Source: Sphaerisporangium dianthi (GTDB taxonomy: Bacteria; Actinomycetota; Actinomycetes; Streptosporangiales; Streptosporangiaceae). From it: DNA of 64,000 nt. Made by a program: the position numbers and the translations under genes. Positions 1 through 8,366 of this stretch are shown in pieces; the stretch's first letter is position 1, and each line of letters starts with the position of its first letter. Location: NCBI RefSeq assembly GCF_042654065.1, contig NZ_JBHSFP010000025.1, forward strand, positions 1 to 64,000. The letters are read 5' to 3'. The notes under the pieces are model-generated. The model was not told the DNA's origin, ran no database searches, and worked only from the letters and a program-made list of their open reading frames with translations.

Positions 1-171
1 CCCGGCGGCGCGCGGCGCGGCGGCCGGGTCGCCGGCGAGGGCCAGGGCGGCGGTGGAGACGGTGATCCTGCGCAGCGGCGCCGGGCCGGCGCCCGCCAGC
101 CGGGCGGCGTGGCGCACGACCCAGTCCAGCACGCGTTCGCCCTCGTCCACCGGTGTGGGTTCGGCTGTCAT
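1..171 (-). CDS. probable biotin carboxyl carrier subunit, N-terminal fragment
   Basis: Only the first 57 codons lie in the window; the gene runs off the left edge. The ATG at 171 follows a strong Shine-Dalgarno site (AAGGAGGAACGC). The protein starts MTAEPTPVDEGERVLDW and has an amphipathic helical stretch (VVRHAARLAGAGPAPLRRI) like the N-termini of biotin-carrier (AccB) proteins in type II polyketide clusters. It lies 65 bp downstream of the AccD-AccA fusion on the same strand, so a carboxylase operon is likely. No lipoyl/biotin motif is visible because the C-terminus is missing. The assignment rests on context and weak resemblance; another cluster protein is possible. Confidence 0.4.
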   Translation of the reverse strand, partial: MTAEPTPVDEGERVLDWVVRHAARLAGAGPAPLRRITVSTAALALAGDPAAAPRAAG

Positions 172-236
172 GCGTTCCTCCTTCGACGGACCGCTGCGCG
201 GAGGCGCGTGAGCGGCGGTGCGTGAGCGGCGTGGCG

Positions 237-1910
237 CTAGGCGACCCCGAAGCGGCGGAAGCGCCGCCTGCGCGCGGCCACCAGGTCGGCCGGGTCGGCC
301 CGCGCGAGCTCGTGCAGCGTCGCGGTCAGGGCGCGGCCGACGCGGCGGGCGGTCAGCGCCGGGTCCCGGTGGGCGCCGCCGTCCGGCTCGGGGACCACGG
401 CGTCGATGACGCCCTGCCCCAGCAGGTCGCGTGCCGTGAGCCGCAGGGCGCCGGCGGCGCGGGGCGCGGCGGCGGGGTCGCGCCACAGGATCGAGGCGCA
501 GCCTTCGGGGCTGATCACCGAGTAGACCGCGTTGCCCAGGGCCAGCACCCGGTCGGCCACGGCCAGGGCGAGCGCCCCGCCGCTGCCGCCCTCGCCGGTG
601 ACGACGGCGACCACCGGCACGGGCAGCGCGGACAGAAGGCGCAGGTTGCCGGCGATGGCGTGGGCCTGCCCGCCCTGTTCGGCCTCGACGCCGGCGCAGG
701 CGCCGGGGGTGTCGACGAGGGTGACCACCGGCAGGCCGAGCTTGCCGGCCAGCCGCATCAGCCGCGCCGCCTTGCGGAACCCGGCCGGGGAGCCCATGCC
801 GAAGCCGCGGGCGACCAGTTCGCGGGTGTCGTGGCCCTTCTGGTGGCCGATGAGCATGACCGGCACGCCGTCCAGGCGCCCGATGCCGCCGGCGATGGCC
901 GGGCAGTCGCCCGACATCCGGTCGCCGTGCAGCTCCTGGAAGTCCTCCAGCAGGTGGCAGGCGTAGTCCAGGGTGGTGGGGCGGCCGGGGTCGCGGGCCA
1001 GGGCGACGGTCTGCCAGGGGTCGCGCTCGGGCAGCTCGCCCGGGTGGCGCACCAGGGGCGGCGCGTCGTCCTGCCATGAGTGCGGTACGTGGCGTCCGTC
1101 ACGGGCCCACGCGGCGGCCGCCAGCAGGTGGGCCAGCGACGGACGCAGCTCGGTGCGCCGGCGCACGCCGTCGACCAGGCCGCCCGCCAGCAGCGTCTCG
1201 GCGGTCTGGAAGCCGTCGGGCAGGCGCTGCCCGATGGTGCCGGCGATCACCCGTGGCCCGGCGAAGCCCATGTGCGCCCCCGCCTCGGCGAGGATGACGT
1301 CGGCCAGGGTGGCGTAGGAGGCGGCGACGCCGCCGTAGGTGGGATCGGTCACCACGGTGACGGTGAGCACCCCGGCGTCGTCCAGGTCGGCCAGCGCCTG
1401 GGCGGTCTTGGCCATCTGCATCAGGGCCAGCGCGCCCTCCTGCATGCGGGCGCCTCCGGAGGCCGTCACCATCACCAGGGGCCTGCGCGTGCTCAGGGCG
1501 TGTTCGGCGGCGGCGGTGATGCGCTCGCCGACGGCGCAGCCGAGGCTGCCGCCCATGAAGGCGAAGTCCATGACGGCGGCCACGACCGGCCGGCCCTTCA
1601 GGGACGCCGAGACGCACATCACCGCCTCGGCCAGGCCGGTGCCCTGCCGCGCCTGCTCCAGCCGGACGGAGTAGGGGCGGGTGTCGGTGAAGTCCAGCGG
1701 ATCGGTCAGGGTGGGCGCGGCGGTCAGCGCGCTCGGTGTGCCGCGGTCGAGCAGCTGCTCCAGCCGCTCGCGGGCGCCCAGCCGGTCGTGGTGGCCGCAA
1801 CCGGCGCACACCCTCAGGCGCCTGCGGTGGTGCTCGCCGTAGACGGGATCCTGGCAGCCCGGGCAGCGGATCCACGCCGGGGTGTCGGTCGCCGGGCAGA
1901 CGGCGGTCAT
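237..1910 (-). CDS. acetyl-CoA carboxylase carboxyltransferase, fused AccD-AccA
   Basis: A 557-residue fusion of the beta (AccD) and alpha (AccA) carboxyltransferase halves, which transfer CO2 from carboxybiotin to acetyl-CoA to form malonyl-CoA. The N-terminus has a Cys4 zinc ribbon (C16, C19, C35, C38), as in AccD. The beta crotonase fold follows (SGGARMQEG; GGVAASYATLADVILAEAG). The alpha half starts near residue 290 and shows HGDRMSGD, GHQKGHDTRE, VDTPGACAG, GEGGSGGALALA and SPEGCASILW. I chose ATG 1910, directly before the zinc ribbon, because GGGGAG lies just upstream; the reading frame stays open about 60 codons further but encodes Arg-rich sequence. It diverges from the SARP gene and probably supplies extender units to the polyketide synthase. 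Such fusions are known from aromatic polyketide clusters. Confidence 0.93.
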   Translation of the reverse strand: MTAVCPATDTPAWIRCPGCQDPVYGEHHRRRLRVCAGCGHHDRLGARERLEQLLDRGTPSALTAAPTLTDPLDFTDTRPYSVRLEQARQGTGLAEAVMCVSASLKGRPVVAAVMDFAFMGGSLGCAVGERITAAAEHALSTRRPLVMVTASGGARMQEGALALMQMAKTAQALADLDDAGVLTVTVVTDPTYGGVAASYATLADVILAEAGAHMGFAGPRVIAGTIGQRLPDGFQTAETLLAGGLVDGVRRRTELRPSLAHLLAAAAWARDGRHVPHSWQDDAPPLVRHPGELPERDPWQTVALARDPGRPTTLDYACHLLEDFQELHGDRMSGDCPAIAGGIGRLDGVPVMLIGHQKGHDTRELVARGFGMGSPAGFRKAARLMRLAGKLGLPVVTLVDTPGACAGVEAEQGGQAHAIAGNLRLLSALPVPVVAVVTGEGGSGGALALAVADRVLALGNAVYSVISPEGCASILWRDPAAAPRAAGALRLTARDLLGQGVIDAVVPEPDGGAHRDPALTARRVGRALTATLHELARADPADLVAARRRRFRRFGVA

Positions 1911-2150
1911 GCGGCGCTCCCCGTTCCTGCGCGGGCGTGTGGTCGCATGTGCATCCTCCCCAGGCCTTCGGGGGTACGCCGGCCGCGGCGCGCGGCGGGC
2001 CTTCCTGATCGCAACCATGCGCCCGTCCGCTGGTCCGGCGATGGACAGGCGATGGAGGCGCCCTGGTCCGCGGGCGGGAACGCCGCCCGCCACGGGGCCC
2101 GCGCCGGCCCGGCGCGGGGACGTTAACCGGGGCCGGGCGGGCGCCGCCGG

Positions 2151-2202
2151 CCCCGATCGGCCCCTGTCAGGCCCCGATCGGCCCCTGTCAGGCCCCGGTC
2201 GG
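2151..2202. repeat. 21-bp tandem repeat, about 2.5 copies
   Basis: The unit CCCCGATCGGCCCCTGTCAG plus one G occurs at 2151-2171 and 2172-2192, followed by a partial third copy (CCCCGGTCGG, 2193-2202). One turn of spacing is about two helical turns. Function is unknown; it lies in the divergent region and could be a regulator-binding array or simple slippage product. Confidence 0.7.
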
Positions 2203-2273
2203 CCCGGTCTCGGGGGCGACGGGCCGGAGGGCGGGCGCGATGACGGAAAACCTGGCGGGACGCTCTACTTACG

Positions 2274-2293
2274 ACTTATCCATACTTATCCGT
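2274..2293. promoter_or_regulatory. candidate SARP-type direct-repeat operator
   Basis: ACTTATCCAT at 2274-2283 is followed directly by ACTTATCCGT at 2284-2293. SARP proteins typically bind short direct repeats spaced about one helical turn and overlapping a -35 region. A related TACTTACG lies just before at about 2267. It sits 260 bp upstream of the SARP start. Binding is inferred. Confidence 0.4.
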
Positions 2294-2556
2294 CTTTTTC
2301 ATACTAAACAGCGACAGGCCATACGCCGCATTTCACTCCGAACCGGTCCCGACATTATTCGGAATTACTGGACGAGGTAAAGAATATAGTACTAGACCAG
2401 GACTTTTTCGGAGATTTTGTCCTCATGAGCCATCTTTCCGGCAGTTCCGATAAGCGAGTCCATCTAAATTCGAGGAGTCCACCAGGCGCCCGAGCACGCG
2501 CCGACGCCGTGTGCCGGCCGGCTCGGACGGCGTCGCCGATCAACTGCGGAGATCAC

Positions 2557-4560
2557 ATGGAGTTCCGGGTTCTGGGTTCGCTGCAAGTCGTCGACGACAG
2601 CGCCGATCTGACGCCGAGCGCCGCCAAGGTCCGCGCGGTGCTGGCCATGCTGGTCCTGCGGCACAACCAGATCGTGTCCACGCGCGAGCTGATCGACGAG
2701 CTGTGGGGCGAGCGGCCACCGGCGACCGCCCTGCCCACCTTGCATACCTACGTGTACAAGCTGCGCAAGATGCTCGGCACCGGCGGCCCCGCCACCGTGG
2801 TCACCCAGCCCTACGGCTACCTGCTGGCCACCGCCCCCGAGACCATCGACGTGTACCGCTTCGAACGCCTGGTCGCCGACGGCTGGAGCGCGCTGGAGCG
2901 CGACGACGCCGCGCACGCCACCGAGGCCCTGTCCAATGCCCTCGGGCTGTGGCGGGGGCCCGCCCTTGCCAACCTGGCGGCGGGAGAGCTGCTGTCGGCG
3001 CAGATCACCCGCCTTGAGGAGAGCCGGCTACGGGCCCTGCAGCTGCGCCTGGACGCCGACCTGCGCCTGGGCCGGCACCGCGAGCTGATCAGCGAACTGA
3101 AGGAGCTCATCGCCACCCATCCGCTCAACGAGGACTTCTACGCCAAGCTGATGACCGCGCTGTACCAGGCCGGACGGCGCGGCGAGGCGCTGGAGGTGTA
3201 CCAGAACCTGCGCCAGGTGCTGATCGGCCAGCTCGGCCTGGAACCCTCCCCCGCCCTGTGCCGCCTGCAGCGGCGCCTGCTGTCGGCCGACCCGGGCCTG
3301 GAGCAGCCCGATCTGGACCCCGCGCACCCGGCCGCCCCGGCCCCCGCCGCACCGGCGGCCGCCGTCAAGCCCGCCCAGCTCCCGCCCGACATCGGGGACT
3401 TCGTCGGCCGCGGGCAGGTGGGCGACCGGATCGCCGCCGTCCTGTCGGGCCCGGCGGAGTCCGGCACCGCCGTGCGGGTGGTGTGCGTCAGCGGGATGCC
3501 GGGGGTGGGCGAGACGGCGCTGGCCGTGCACGCCGCCCACCGGGCCCGCGCGTCCTTCCCCTCCGGGCAGTTCTTCGCCGAGCTCGGCGGGTCGGGGGTC
3601 CCCGCCGACCCCGGCGAGGTGCTGGCCGGGTTCCTGCGCGCCGCGGGCGTCCCCGCGGGCGACGTCCCGGCCGACCGCGACGAGCGCAGCAAGCTGTTCC
3701 GCACCTGGTGCAGCGACCGCCAGGTGCTCATCGTGCTCGACGACGCCGCCGGATACGCCCAGATCCAGCCGCTGCTGCCCGGATCGGCGGGTTGCGCCGT
3801 CATCGTGACCAGCCGCTTCGCCCTGCACGGGTTCGCCGGCGCGCACATGGTGGAGCTGGAGCCGCTCACCGAGGAGGAGGGGCTGGAACTGCTCGCCCGG
3901 ATCATCGGCGCGGCCCGGCTGGAGAGCGAGCGCGCGGCCGCCGCGCACATCGTGCGCCTGTGCGGGCGGCTGCCGCTGGCGCTCCGGTGCGCCGGGTCGC
4001 GCCTCGCCGCCGGGCAGGGCCTGACGCTGGCCACGTTCGCCGGACGTCTGGAGGACCCGCGTTCGCGGCTGTCGGACCTGCGCGTCGCCGACCTGGACGT
4101 GCGCACCGCCTTCCACGCCACCTACGAGCGGCTCGGCGAGCCGGAACGCAGCCTCTTCCGGCTGCTCGGGCTGCTGCAGACCCCGGACATCACCATGCGC
4201 CAGGCGGGTGCGCTGCTCGGCTGCGAACCCGGCCACGCCGAGCGGCTGCTCGCGCGCCTGGCCGACTGCTCGCTGCTGTCGGCGCGGACCACGCCGCCGG
4301 GCGAGGTGCACTACGCCATCCACGAACTGGTCCGGCTGTACGCGCGCGAGTGCCTGGAGCGGGAGCTGGACGGCCGCGGCGAGGCGCTGCCCGCGCCCTA
4401 TGACGCCTGGACGACCGGCGGGCCCGCCCACCGGCACGAGCCCGCCGGCGCGCGCGAGGAGGCCGGCCCGCCGGCCGGGGAGGCCGCCGGGCGGCCGTTC
4501 TCGCTGACCGCGCCGGCCGAGTGCGTCAACGGCGGCGCGTCGCACGTCCTCGGCCCCTGA
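2557..4560 (+). CDS. AfsR/SARP-family transcriptional activator with altered P-loop
   Basis: A 667-residue regulator. Residues 1-95 form the winged-helix DNA-binding domain (MEFRVLGSLQVVDDS; SAAKVRAVLAMLVL; ELIDELWGERPP; TYVYKLRKML). The bacterial transcriptional activation domain spans about 100-245. An NB-ARC-type ATPase follows from about 280 (DIGDFVGR), with Walker B VLIVLDDA near 390-397 and the usual GLPLAL-like segment (CGRLPLALR). The Walker A motif reads GMPGVGET at 313-320: the invariant lysine is Glu319. The tail after about 610 is Pro/Ala-rich. ATG 2557 is chosen because GCGGAG precedes it and the conserved domain starts at once. It heads the polyketide operon and is its probable activator. 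Confidence 0.9.
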   Translation: MEFRVLGSLQVVDDSADLTPSAAKVRAVLAMLVLRHNQIVSTRELIDELWGERPPATALPTLHTYVYKLRKMLGTGGPATVVTQPYGYLLATAPETIDVYRFERLVADGWSALERDDAAHATEALSNALGLWRGPALANLAAGELLSAQITRLEESRLRALQLRLDADLRLGRHRELISELKELIATHPLNEDFYAKLMTALYQAGRRGEALEVYQNLRQVLIGQLGLEPSPALCRLQRRLLSADPGLEQPDLDPAHPAAPAPAAPAAAVKPAQLPPDIGDFVGRGQVGDRIAAVLSGPAESGTAVRVVCVSGMPGVGETALAVHAAHRARASFPSGQFFAELGGSGVPADPGEVLAGFLRAAGVPAGDVPADRDERSKLFRTWCSDRQVLIVLDDAAGYAQIQPLLPGSAGCAVIVTSRFALHGFAGAHMVELEPLTEEEGLELLARIIGAARLESERAAAAHIVRLCGRLPLALRCAGSRLAAGQGLTLATFAGRLEDPRSRLSDLRVADLDVRTAFHATYERLGEPERSLFRLLGLLQTPDITMRQAGALLGCEPGHAERLLARLADCSLLSARTTPPGEVHYAIHELVRLYARECLERELDGRGEALPAPYDAWTTGGPAHRHEPAGAREEAGPPAGEAAGRPFSLTAPAECVNGGASHVLGP

Positions 4561-4647
4561 CCGAGAATTCCGGCACTAGCGTCGCATCAGCATCAAACCA
4601 GGCGCTCCACGCAGCATTGCTGCGTACGGAACGAAAGGAGACGCCTG

Positions 4648-4977
4648 GTGCACCGGACGCTAATCGTGGCGCGGATGGAGCCCTCCGAGACCGAATCCGT
4701 GGCGAAGATCTTCGCCGATTCGGACGCGAGCGACCTGCCGTATCTCATCGGAGTGTCACGCCGCACGCTGTTCCGCTTCCACGACCTGTACTTCCACCTG
4801 GTCGAGGCGGACCGCGACATCACGCCGAACCTGTACAAGGCGCGCAGCCACCCGCTGTACGGCGAGATCAACCAGCGGCTCAGCGAGCACATCCGCCCCT
4901 ATGACCCCGGCTGGCGCGAGCCCAAGGACGCCATGGCCGAGCCCTTCTACACCTGGGAGGCCGACGGCCATGAGTGA
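4648..4977 (+). CDS. TcmI-family aromatic polyketide cyclase
   Basis: A 109-residue protein of the TcmI/WhiE-VII type. These small ferredoxin-fold cyclases act late in folding of aromatic polyketides, closing terminal rings. Typical features are the opening HRTLIVARM, the stretch SDLPYLIGVSRRTLF-like (DLPYLIGVSRRTLFRFHDLY), FHLVEADRD, and the C-terminal DPGWREPKDAMAEPFYTWE. It begins with GTG at 4648 behind AAAGGAG with good spacing. The stop overlaps the start of the cupin gene by 8 bp, so translation is probably coupled. It is the first biosynthetic gene after the SARP gene. Confidence 0.92.
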   Translation: MHRTLIVARMEPSETESVAKIFADSDASDLPYLIGVSRRTLFRFHDLYFHLVEADRDITPNLYKARSHPLYGEINQRLSEHIRPYDPGWREPKDAMAEPFYTWEADGHE

Positions 4978-5449
4978 GATCCGCCTGTCCAAGTTCAGCG
5001 CCGACCAGGTGGAGCCCAACCACCGCCGCGGCGGCGACATCCGCGTCCTGCTCGGCCCGAAGACGGCAGGCGCCACCTCCGGCTTCATGGGCGTCGCCTA
5101 CCTCAAGCCCGGCGAGCACTTCGTCGAGCACTACCACCCCTACTCCGAGGAGTTCATGTACCTGGTGCGGGGCACCGTGACCGCCCGCATCGACGGCGGC
5201 CAGGAGATCGTCCTTCACCCCGGCGAGGCGCTCATGGTGCCCAAGACCGTCCGGCACCGGGTCGACAACACCGGCGAGGAGGAGGCGTGCATGGTGTTCC
5301 ACGCCAGCCCTCTGGCCCCCCGGCCCGACCTCGGCCACGTCGACACCGAGCACGGCGGCACCGAGCACGGCGGCACCGAGCACGGCGGCACCGGGCACGG
5401 CGGTTCCGAGCACGCCGCGAGTGACGCCCCGGCAGGGAGCCCGCGGTGA
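4970..5449 (+). CDS. cupin-fold polyketide tailoring/cyclase protein
   Basis: A 159-residue single-domain cupin. The metal-binding motif 1 reads EHYHPYSEEFMYLVRG and motif 2 HPGEALMVPKTVRHRVDN. Homologous cupins (WhiE-II type) sit beside the minimal PKS in spore-pigment and pentangular clusters, where they are implicated in polyketide folding or ring closure. ATG 4970 overlaps the cyclase stop. The C-terminus ends in a His/Gly-rich tail of five TEHGG-like repeats, which is not part of the cupin fold. The stop overlaps the KS-alpha GTG start (GTGA). Confidence 0.88.
   Translation: MSEIRLSKFSADQVEPNHRRGGDIRVLLGPKTAGATSGFMGVAYLKPGEHFVEHYHPYSEEFMYLVRGTVTARIDGGQEIVLHPGEALMVPKTVRHRVDNTGEEEACMVFHASPLAPRPDLGHVDTEHGGTEHGGTEHGGTGHGGSEHAASDAPAGSPR
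5345..5419 (+). repeat. 15-bp coding tandem repeat in cupin tail
   Basis: Five head-to-tail copies of ACCGAGCACGGCGGC, with changes in the fourth and fifth, encode (T/S)E/GHGG repeats. It is in frame and lies within the last 35 codons of the cupin gene, so copy-number change would only alter tail length. Confidence 0.9.
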
Positions 5450-6825
5450 ACCTCACCGGCCAGGACGCCGGCGTCCGCCCGGCGGCACGGCGCCGCACCC
5501 GGGCGCGGCCGGCCCGGCCGTCCTTCGCGCGCGCGCGGCACGGGCGCCGGGTGGTCATCACCGGCATCGGCGTCACCGCGCCCGGCGGCCTCGGCGTCAA
5601 GGCATTCTGGGAGCTGGTCACCTCCGGGCGGACCGCCACCCGGGCCATCACCCTGTTCGACGCCACCGGCTTCCGCTCCCGGATCGCCGCCGAATGCGAC
5701 TTCGACCCCGCCGCCCAGGGATTGTCGCCGCAGGAGATCCGCCGCATGGACCGCGCCGCGCAGCTCGGCGTGGTCAGCGCCCGCGAGGCGCTGGCCGACA
5801 GCGGCCTGGACGCCGCCTGCGTGCCGCCCGAACGGCTCGGCGTCTCCATCGGCAGCGCCGTCGGCTGCACCATGGGCCTTGAGGAGGAGTACGTCGTCCT
5901 CAGCGACGGCGGCGCCAAATGGCTGGTCGACCCGGCCTACGGGGTGCCCCAGCTGTACGGGTACATGGTGCCCAGCACCATCGCCGCCGAGGTCGCCTGG
6001 GCCGGTGGCGCCGAGGGCCCGGTCGCGCTCATCTCCACCGGCTGCACCGCCGGCCTCGACTCGGTCGGGCACGGCTACCAGCTGGTCAAGGAGGGCAGCG
6101 CGGACGCCGTCGTGGCCGGGGCCACCGACGCGCCGATCTCGCCGATCACCGTCGCCTGCTTCGACGCCATCAAGGCGACCTCGCCCAGCAACGACGACCC
6201 CGAGCACGCCTCCCGCCCGTTCGACCTGGACCGCAACGGCTTCGTCCTCGGCGAGGGCTGCGCCGTCATGATCCTGGAGGAGCGGGAGGCGGCCCTGCGG
6301 CGCGGCGCCCAGGTGTACGCCGAGATCGTCGGGTTCGCCAGCCGCAGCAACGCCTACCACATGACCGGCCTCAAGCCGGACGGCCGCGAGATGGCCGAGG
6401 CCATCAGGGCCGCCATGGGCCGGGCGCGGCTGGACCCCGCCGACGTCGACTACATCAACGCCCACGGCTCGGGCACCCGGCAGAACGACCGCCACGAGAC
6501 CGCGGCCTTCAAAAGCGCCCTCGGCGAGCGGGCCTACCAGGTGCCGGTCAGCTCCATCAAGTCCATGGTCGGGCACTCGCTCGGCGCGATCGGCTCCATC
6601 GAGGTCGCCGCCTGCGCCCTGGCCATCAAGCACAACGTCGTCCCGCCCACCGCCAACCTGCACACCGCGGACCCCGAATGCGACCTGGACTACGTGCCGC
6701 TCACCGCGCGCGAGCAGCCCGTGGACGTGGTCCTCAGCGTCGGCAGCGGCTTCGGCGGGTTCCAGACGGCCATGCTGCTGGCCCGCGACGGCGGGGACAC
6801 CGGCCCCGGAGGCGGCCATGACTGA
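5446..6825 (+). CDS. type II PKS ketosynthase alpha (KS-alpha)
   Basis: The condensing subunit of the minimal PKS (459 residues). The core begins at residue 35 (RVVITGIGVTAPGG). The catalytic triad is intact: Cys200 in STGCTAGLD, His340 in NAHGSGTRQNDRHE, and His377 in SMVGHSLGAIGS. It pairs with the chain-length factor encoded next and builds the poly-beta-ketone on the ACP. The GTG start at 5446 overlaps the cupin stop and follows GGGAG; it gives an unusual Arg/Ala-rich extension of about 33 residues before the core, with no other start codon nearer to the core. Its stop overlaps the CLF start by 8 bp. Confidence 0.97.
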   Translation: MNLTGQDAGVRPAARRRTRARPARPSFARARHGRRVVITGIGVTAPGGLGVKAFWELVTSGRTATRAITLFDATGFRSRIAAECDFDPAAQGLSPQEIRRMDRAAQLGVVSAREALADSGLDAACVPPERLGVSIGSAVGCTMGLEEEYVVLSDGGAKWLVDPAYGVPQLYGYMVPSTIAAEVAWAGGAEGPVALISTGCTAGLDSVGHGYQLVKEGSADAVVAGATDAPISPITVACFDAIKATSPSNDDPEHASRPFDLDRNGFVLGEGCAVMILEEREAALRRGAQVYAEIVGFASRSNAYHMTGLKPDGREMAEAIRAAMGRARLDPADVDYINAHGSGTRQNDRHETAAFKSALGERAYQVPVSSIKSMVGHSLGAIGSIEVAACALAIKHNVVPPTANLHTADPECDLDYVPLTAREQPVDVVLSVGSGFGGFQTAMLLARDGGDTGPGGGHD

Positions 6826-8059
6826 ACCCGGCCGCGGGCCCGGCGCCCGCCCCGTGGTGACCGGCATCGGCGTCGCCGCGCCCAACGGCCTGGGCACCCA
6901 GGCCTACTGGGCCGCCACGCTGGACGGAAAGAGCGGCCTCGGGCGGATCACCCGCTTCGACGCCGAGCGCTACCCCGTGCGCGTCGCGGGCGAGGTGTCG
7001 GAGTTCGACGACACCGAGCACGTGCCGAGCCGTCTCGCCGTGCAGACCGACCACTGGAGCCACCTCGGCCTCGTGGCCGCCGACATGGCCCTGCACGACG
7101 CGGGGGTCAAGCCGGGCGACCTGCCCGAGTACGAGATGGCCGTCGTCACCGCCAGCTCCTCCGGGGGCACCGAGTTCGGCCAGCGCGAGATCGAGAAGCT
7201 GTGGAGCCAGGGGCCGGAGTTCGTCGGCGTCTACCAGTCCATCGCCTGGTTCTACGCCGCCACCACCGGCCAGATCTCCATCCGGTACGGCATGCGCGGG
7301 CCGTGCGGCGTCATCTGCGCCGAGCAGGCCGGCGGCCTGGACGTCATGGCCCAGGCCCGGCGGCTGCTGCGCCAGGACGCCTCCATCGTCGTCACCGGCG
7401 GCACCGACGCCTCGCTGTGCCCCTACGGGCTGGTCGCCCAGATCTCCACCGGGATGCTGAGCCCCCGCGACGACCCCGAACGGGCCTACCTGCCCTTCGA
7501 CGCCGACGCCTGCGGCTACGTCCCCGGCGAGGGCGGGGCCATGCTCGTCGTCGAGGACGAGGCCGCCGCCCGCGCCCGCGGCGCCCGCCCCTACGGGGTG
7601 GTCGCCGGGTACGGCGCGACCTTCGACCCGCGCGCGGAACCGGGCGGCGAGCCCCGCTCCAACCTCGGCCGCGCCATCGCCCTGGCCCTGCGCGAGGCCC
7701 GCGTCACCCCCGAACAGGTCGACGTGGTCTTCGCCGACGCCCTCGGCGTGCCCGGCCACGACCTGGCCGAGGCCCGCGCCATCGCGGCGGTCTTCGGGCC
7801 CTACGGCGTGCCCGTCACCGCGCCCAAGACCATGACCGGCCGCCTGTACGCGGGCGGGGCCTCGCTGGACCTGGCCACCGCGCTGCTCTCGGTCCGCGAC
7901 GGGGTCATCCCGCCCACCGTGGGCGTGCGCGCCACCGCCCCGGCCTGCGAGCTGGACCTGGTGCGCAGCGCGGCCAGGGAAGGGCCCGTGCGCAACGCCC
8001 TGGTGCTGGCCCGCGGCCACGGCGGCTTCAACGCGGCCCTGCTCGTCACGGCCGCTTGA
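6818..8059 (+). CDS. type II PKS chain-length factor (KS-beta)
   Basis: A 413-residue KS homologue whose catalytic Cys is replaced by Gln170 in CAEQAGGLD, the signature of KS-beta/CLF. Gln generates the priming acetyl unit by malonyl-ACP decarboxylation, and the KS-alpha/CLF dimer interface sets chain length. Other motifs are VVTGIGVAAPNG, FDADACGYVPGEGGAM and GHGGFNAALL. ATG 6818 overlaps the KS-alpha stop, consistent with 1:1 coupled expression. The 40 bp before the ACP gene contain that gene's own ribosome site. Confidence 0.97.
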   Translation: MTEPGRGPGARPVVTGIGVAAPNGLGTQAYWAATLDGKSGLGRITRFDAERYPVRVAGEVSEFDDTEHVPSRLAVQTDHWSHLGLVAADMALHDAGVKPGDLPEYEMAVVTASSSGGTEFGQREIEKLWSQGPEFVGVYQSIAWFYAATTGQISIRYGMRGPCGVICAEQAGGLDVMAQARRLLRQDASIVVTGGTDASLCPYGLVAQISTGMLSPRDDPERAYLPFDADACGYVPGEGGAMLVVEDEAAARARGARPYGVVAGYGATFDPRAEPGGEPRSNLGRAIALALREARVTPEQVDVVFADALGVPGHDLAEARAIAAVFGPYGVPVTAPKTMTGRLYAGGASLDLATALLSVRDGVIPPTVGVRATAPACELDLVRSAAREGPVRNALVLARGHGGFNAALLVTAA

Positions 8060-8099
8060 CAGACCTGCTCTCCCCACCTCGCGACAACGGAGAAACGAC

Positions 8100-8351
8100 A
8101 TGACGACATTCACCCTCGACGACATGAGACGCATCATGGGCGGCTGCGCGGGAGTGCCGGAGTCCGTCGACCTCGCCGACGACATCGGCGAGATGACCTT
8201 CGCCGACCTCGGCTACGACTCGCTGGCCGTGCTGGAGATGGCCGCGCGCATCCAGCAGGAGTTCGGCGTGCGCATCCCCGACGACGCCGTCGACGAGCTG
8301 AAGACCCCGCAGGCGGCCGTCGACTACGTCGACGGCCGGCTCGCCGCCTGA
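8100..8351 (+). CDS. type II PKS acyl carrier protein
   Basis: An 83-residue ACP that carries the growing polyketide on phosphopantetheine at Ser41 in the motif LGYDSLAVLE. The four-helix pattern is complete (MTTFTLDDMRRIM; AARIQQEFGVRIPDD; TPQAAVDYVDGRL). The ATG follows CGGAGAAACGAC. It completes the minimal PKS with the two preceding genes and lies 15 bp before the aromatase. Confidence 0.96.
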   Translation: MTTFTLDDMRRIMGGCAGVPESVDLADDIGEMTFADLGYDSLAVLEMAARIQQEFGVRIPDDAVDELKTPQAAVDYVDGRLAA

Positions 8352-8366
8352 ACCCGGAGGAACGCC

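Larger units (their letters stand above)
1911..2556. promoter_or_regulatory. divergent promoter region between carboxylase and SARP genes
   Basis: About 650 bp without a convincing gene. The left part is GC-rich; from about 2257 to 2475 the sequence turns AT-rich, in sharp contrast to its surroundings, as expected for the regulatory region of an antibiotic cluster. It contains a 21-bp tandem repeat and a 10-bp direct repeat, listed separately. The upstream extension of the SARP frame from 2425 is not used, since the SARP start at 2557 has its own ribosome site. Confidence 0.6.

Noticed and set aside
3028..4545. 505-residue frame antisense to the SARP gene
   Set aside because: No ribosome site or motif; the opposite strand encodes clear SARP and NB-ARC motifs.
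5345..5419. Regular repeats that might be a CRISPR-like array
   Set aside because: Units are 15 bp, contiguous, without spacers, and in frame with the cupin gene.
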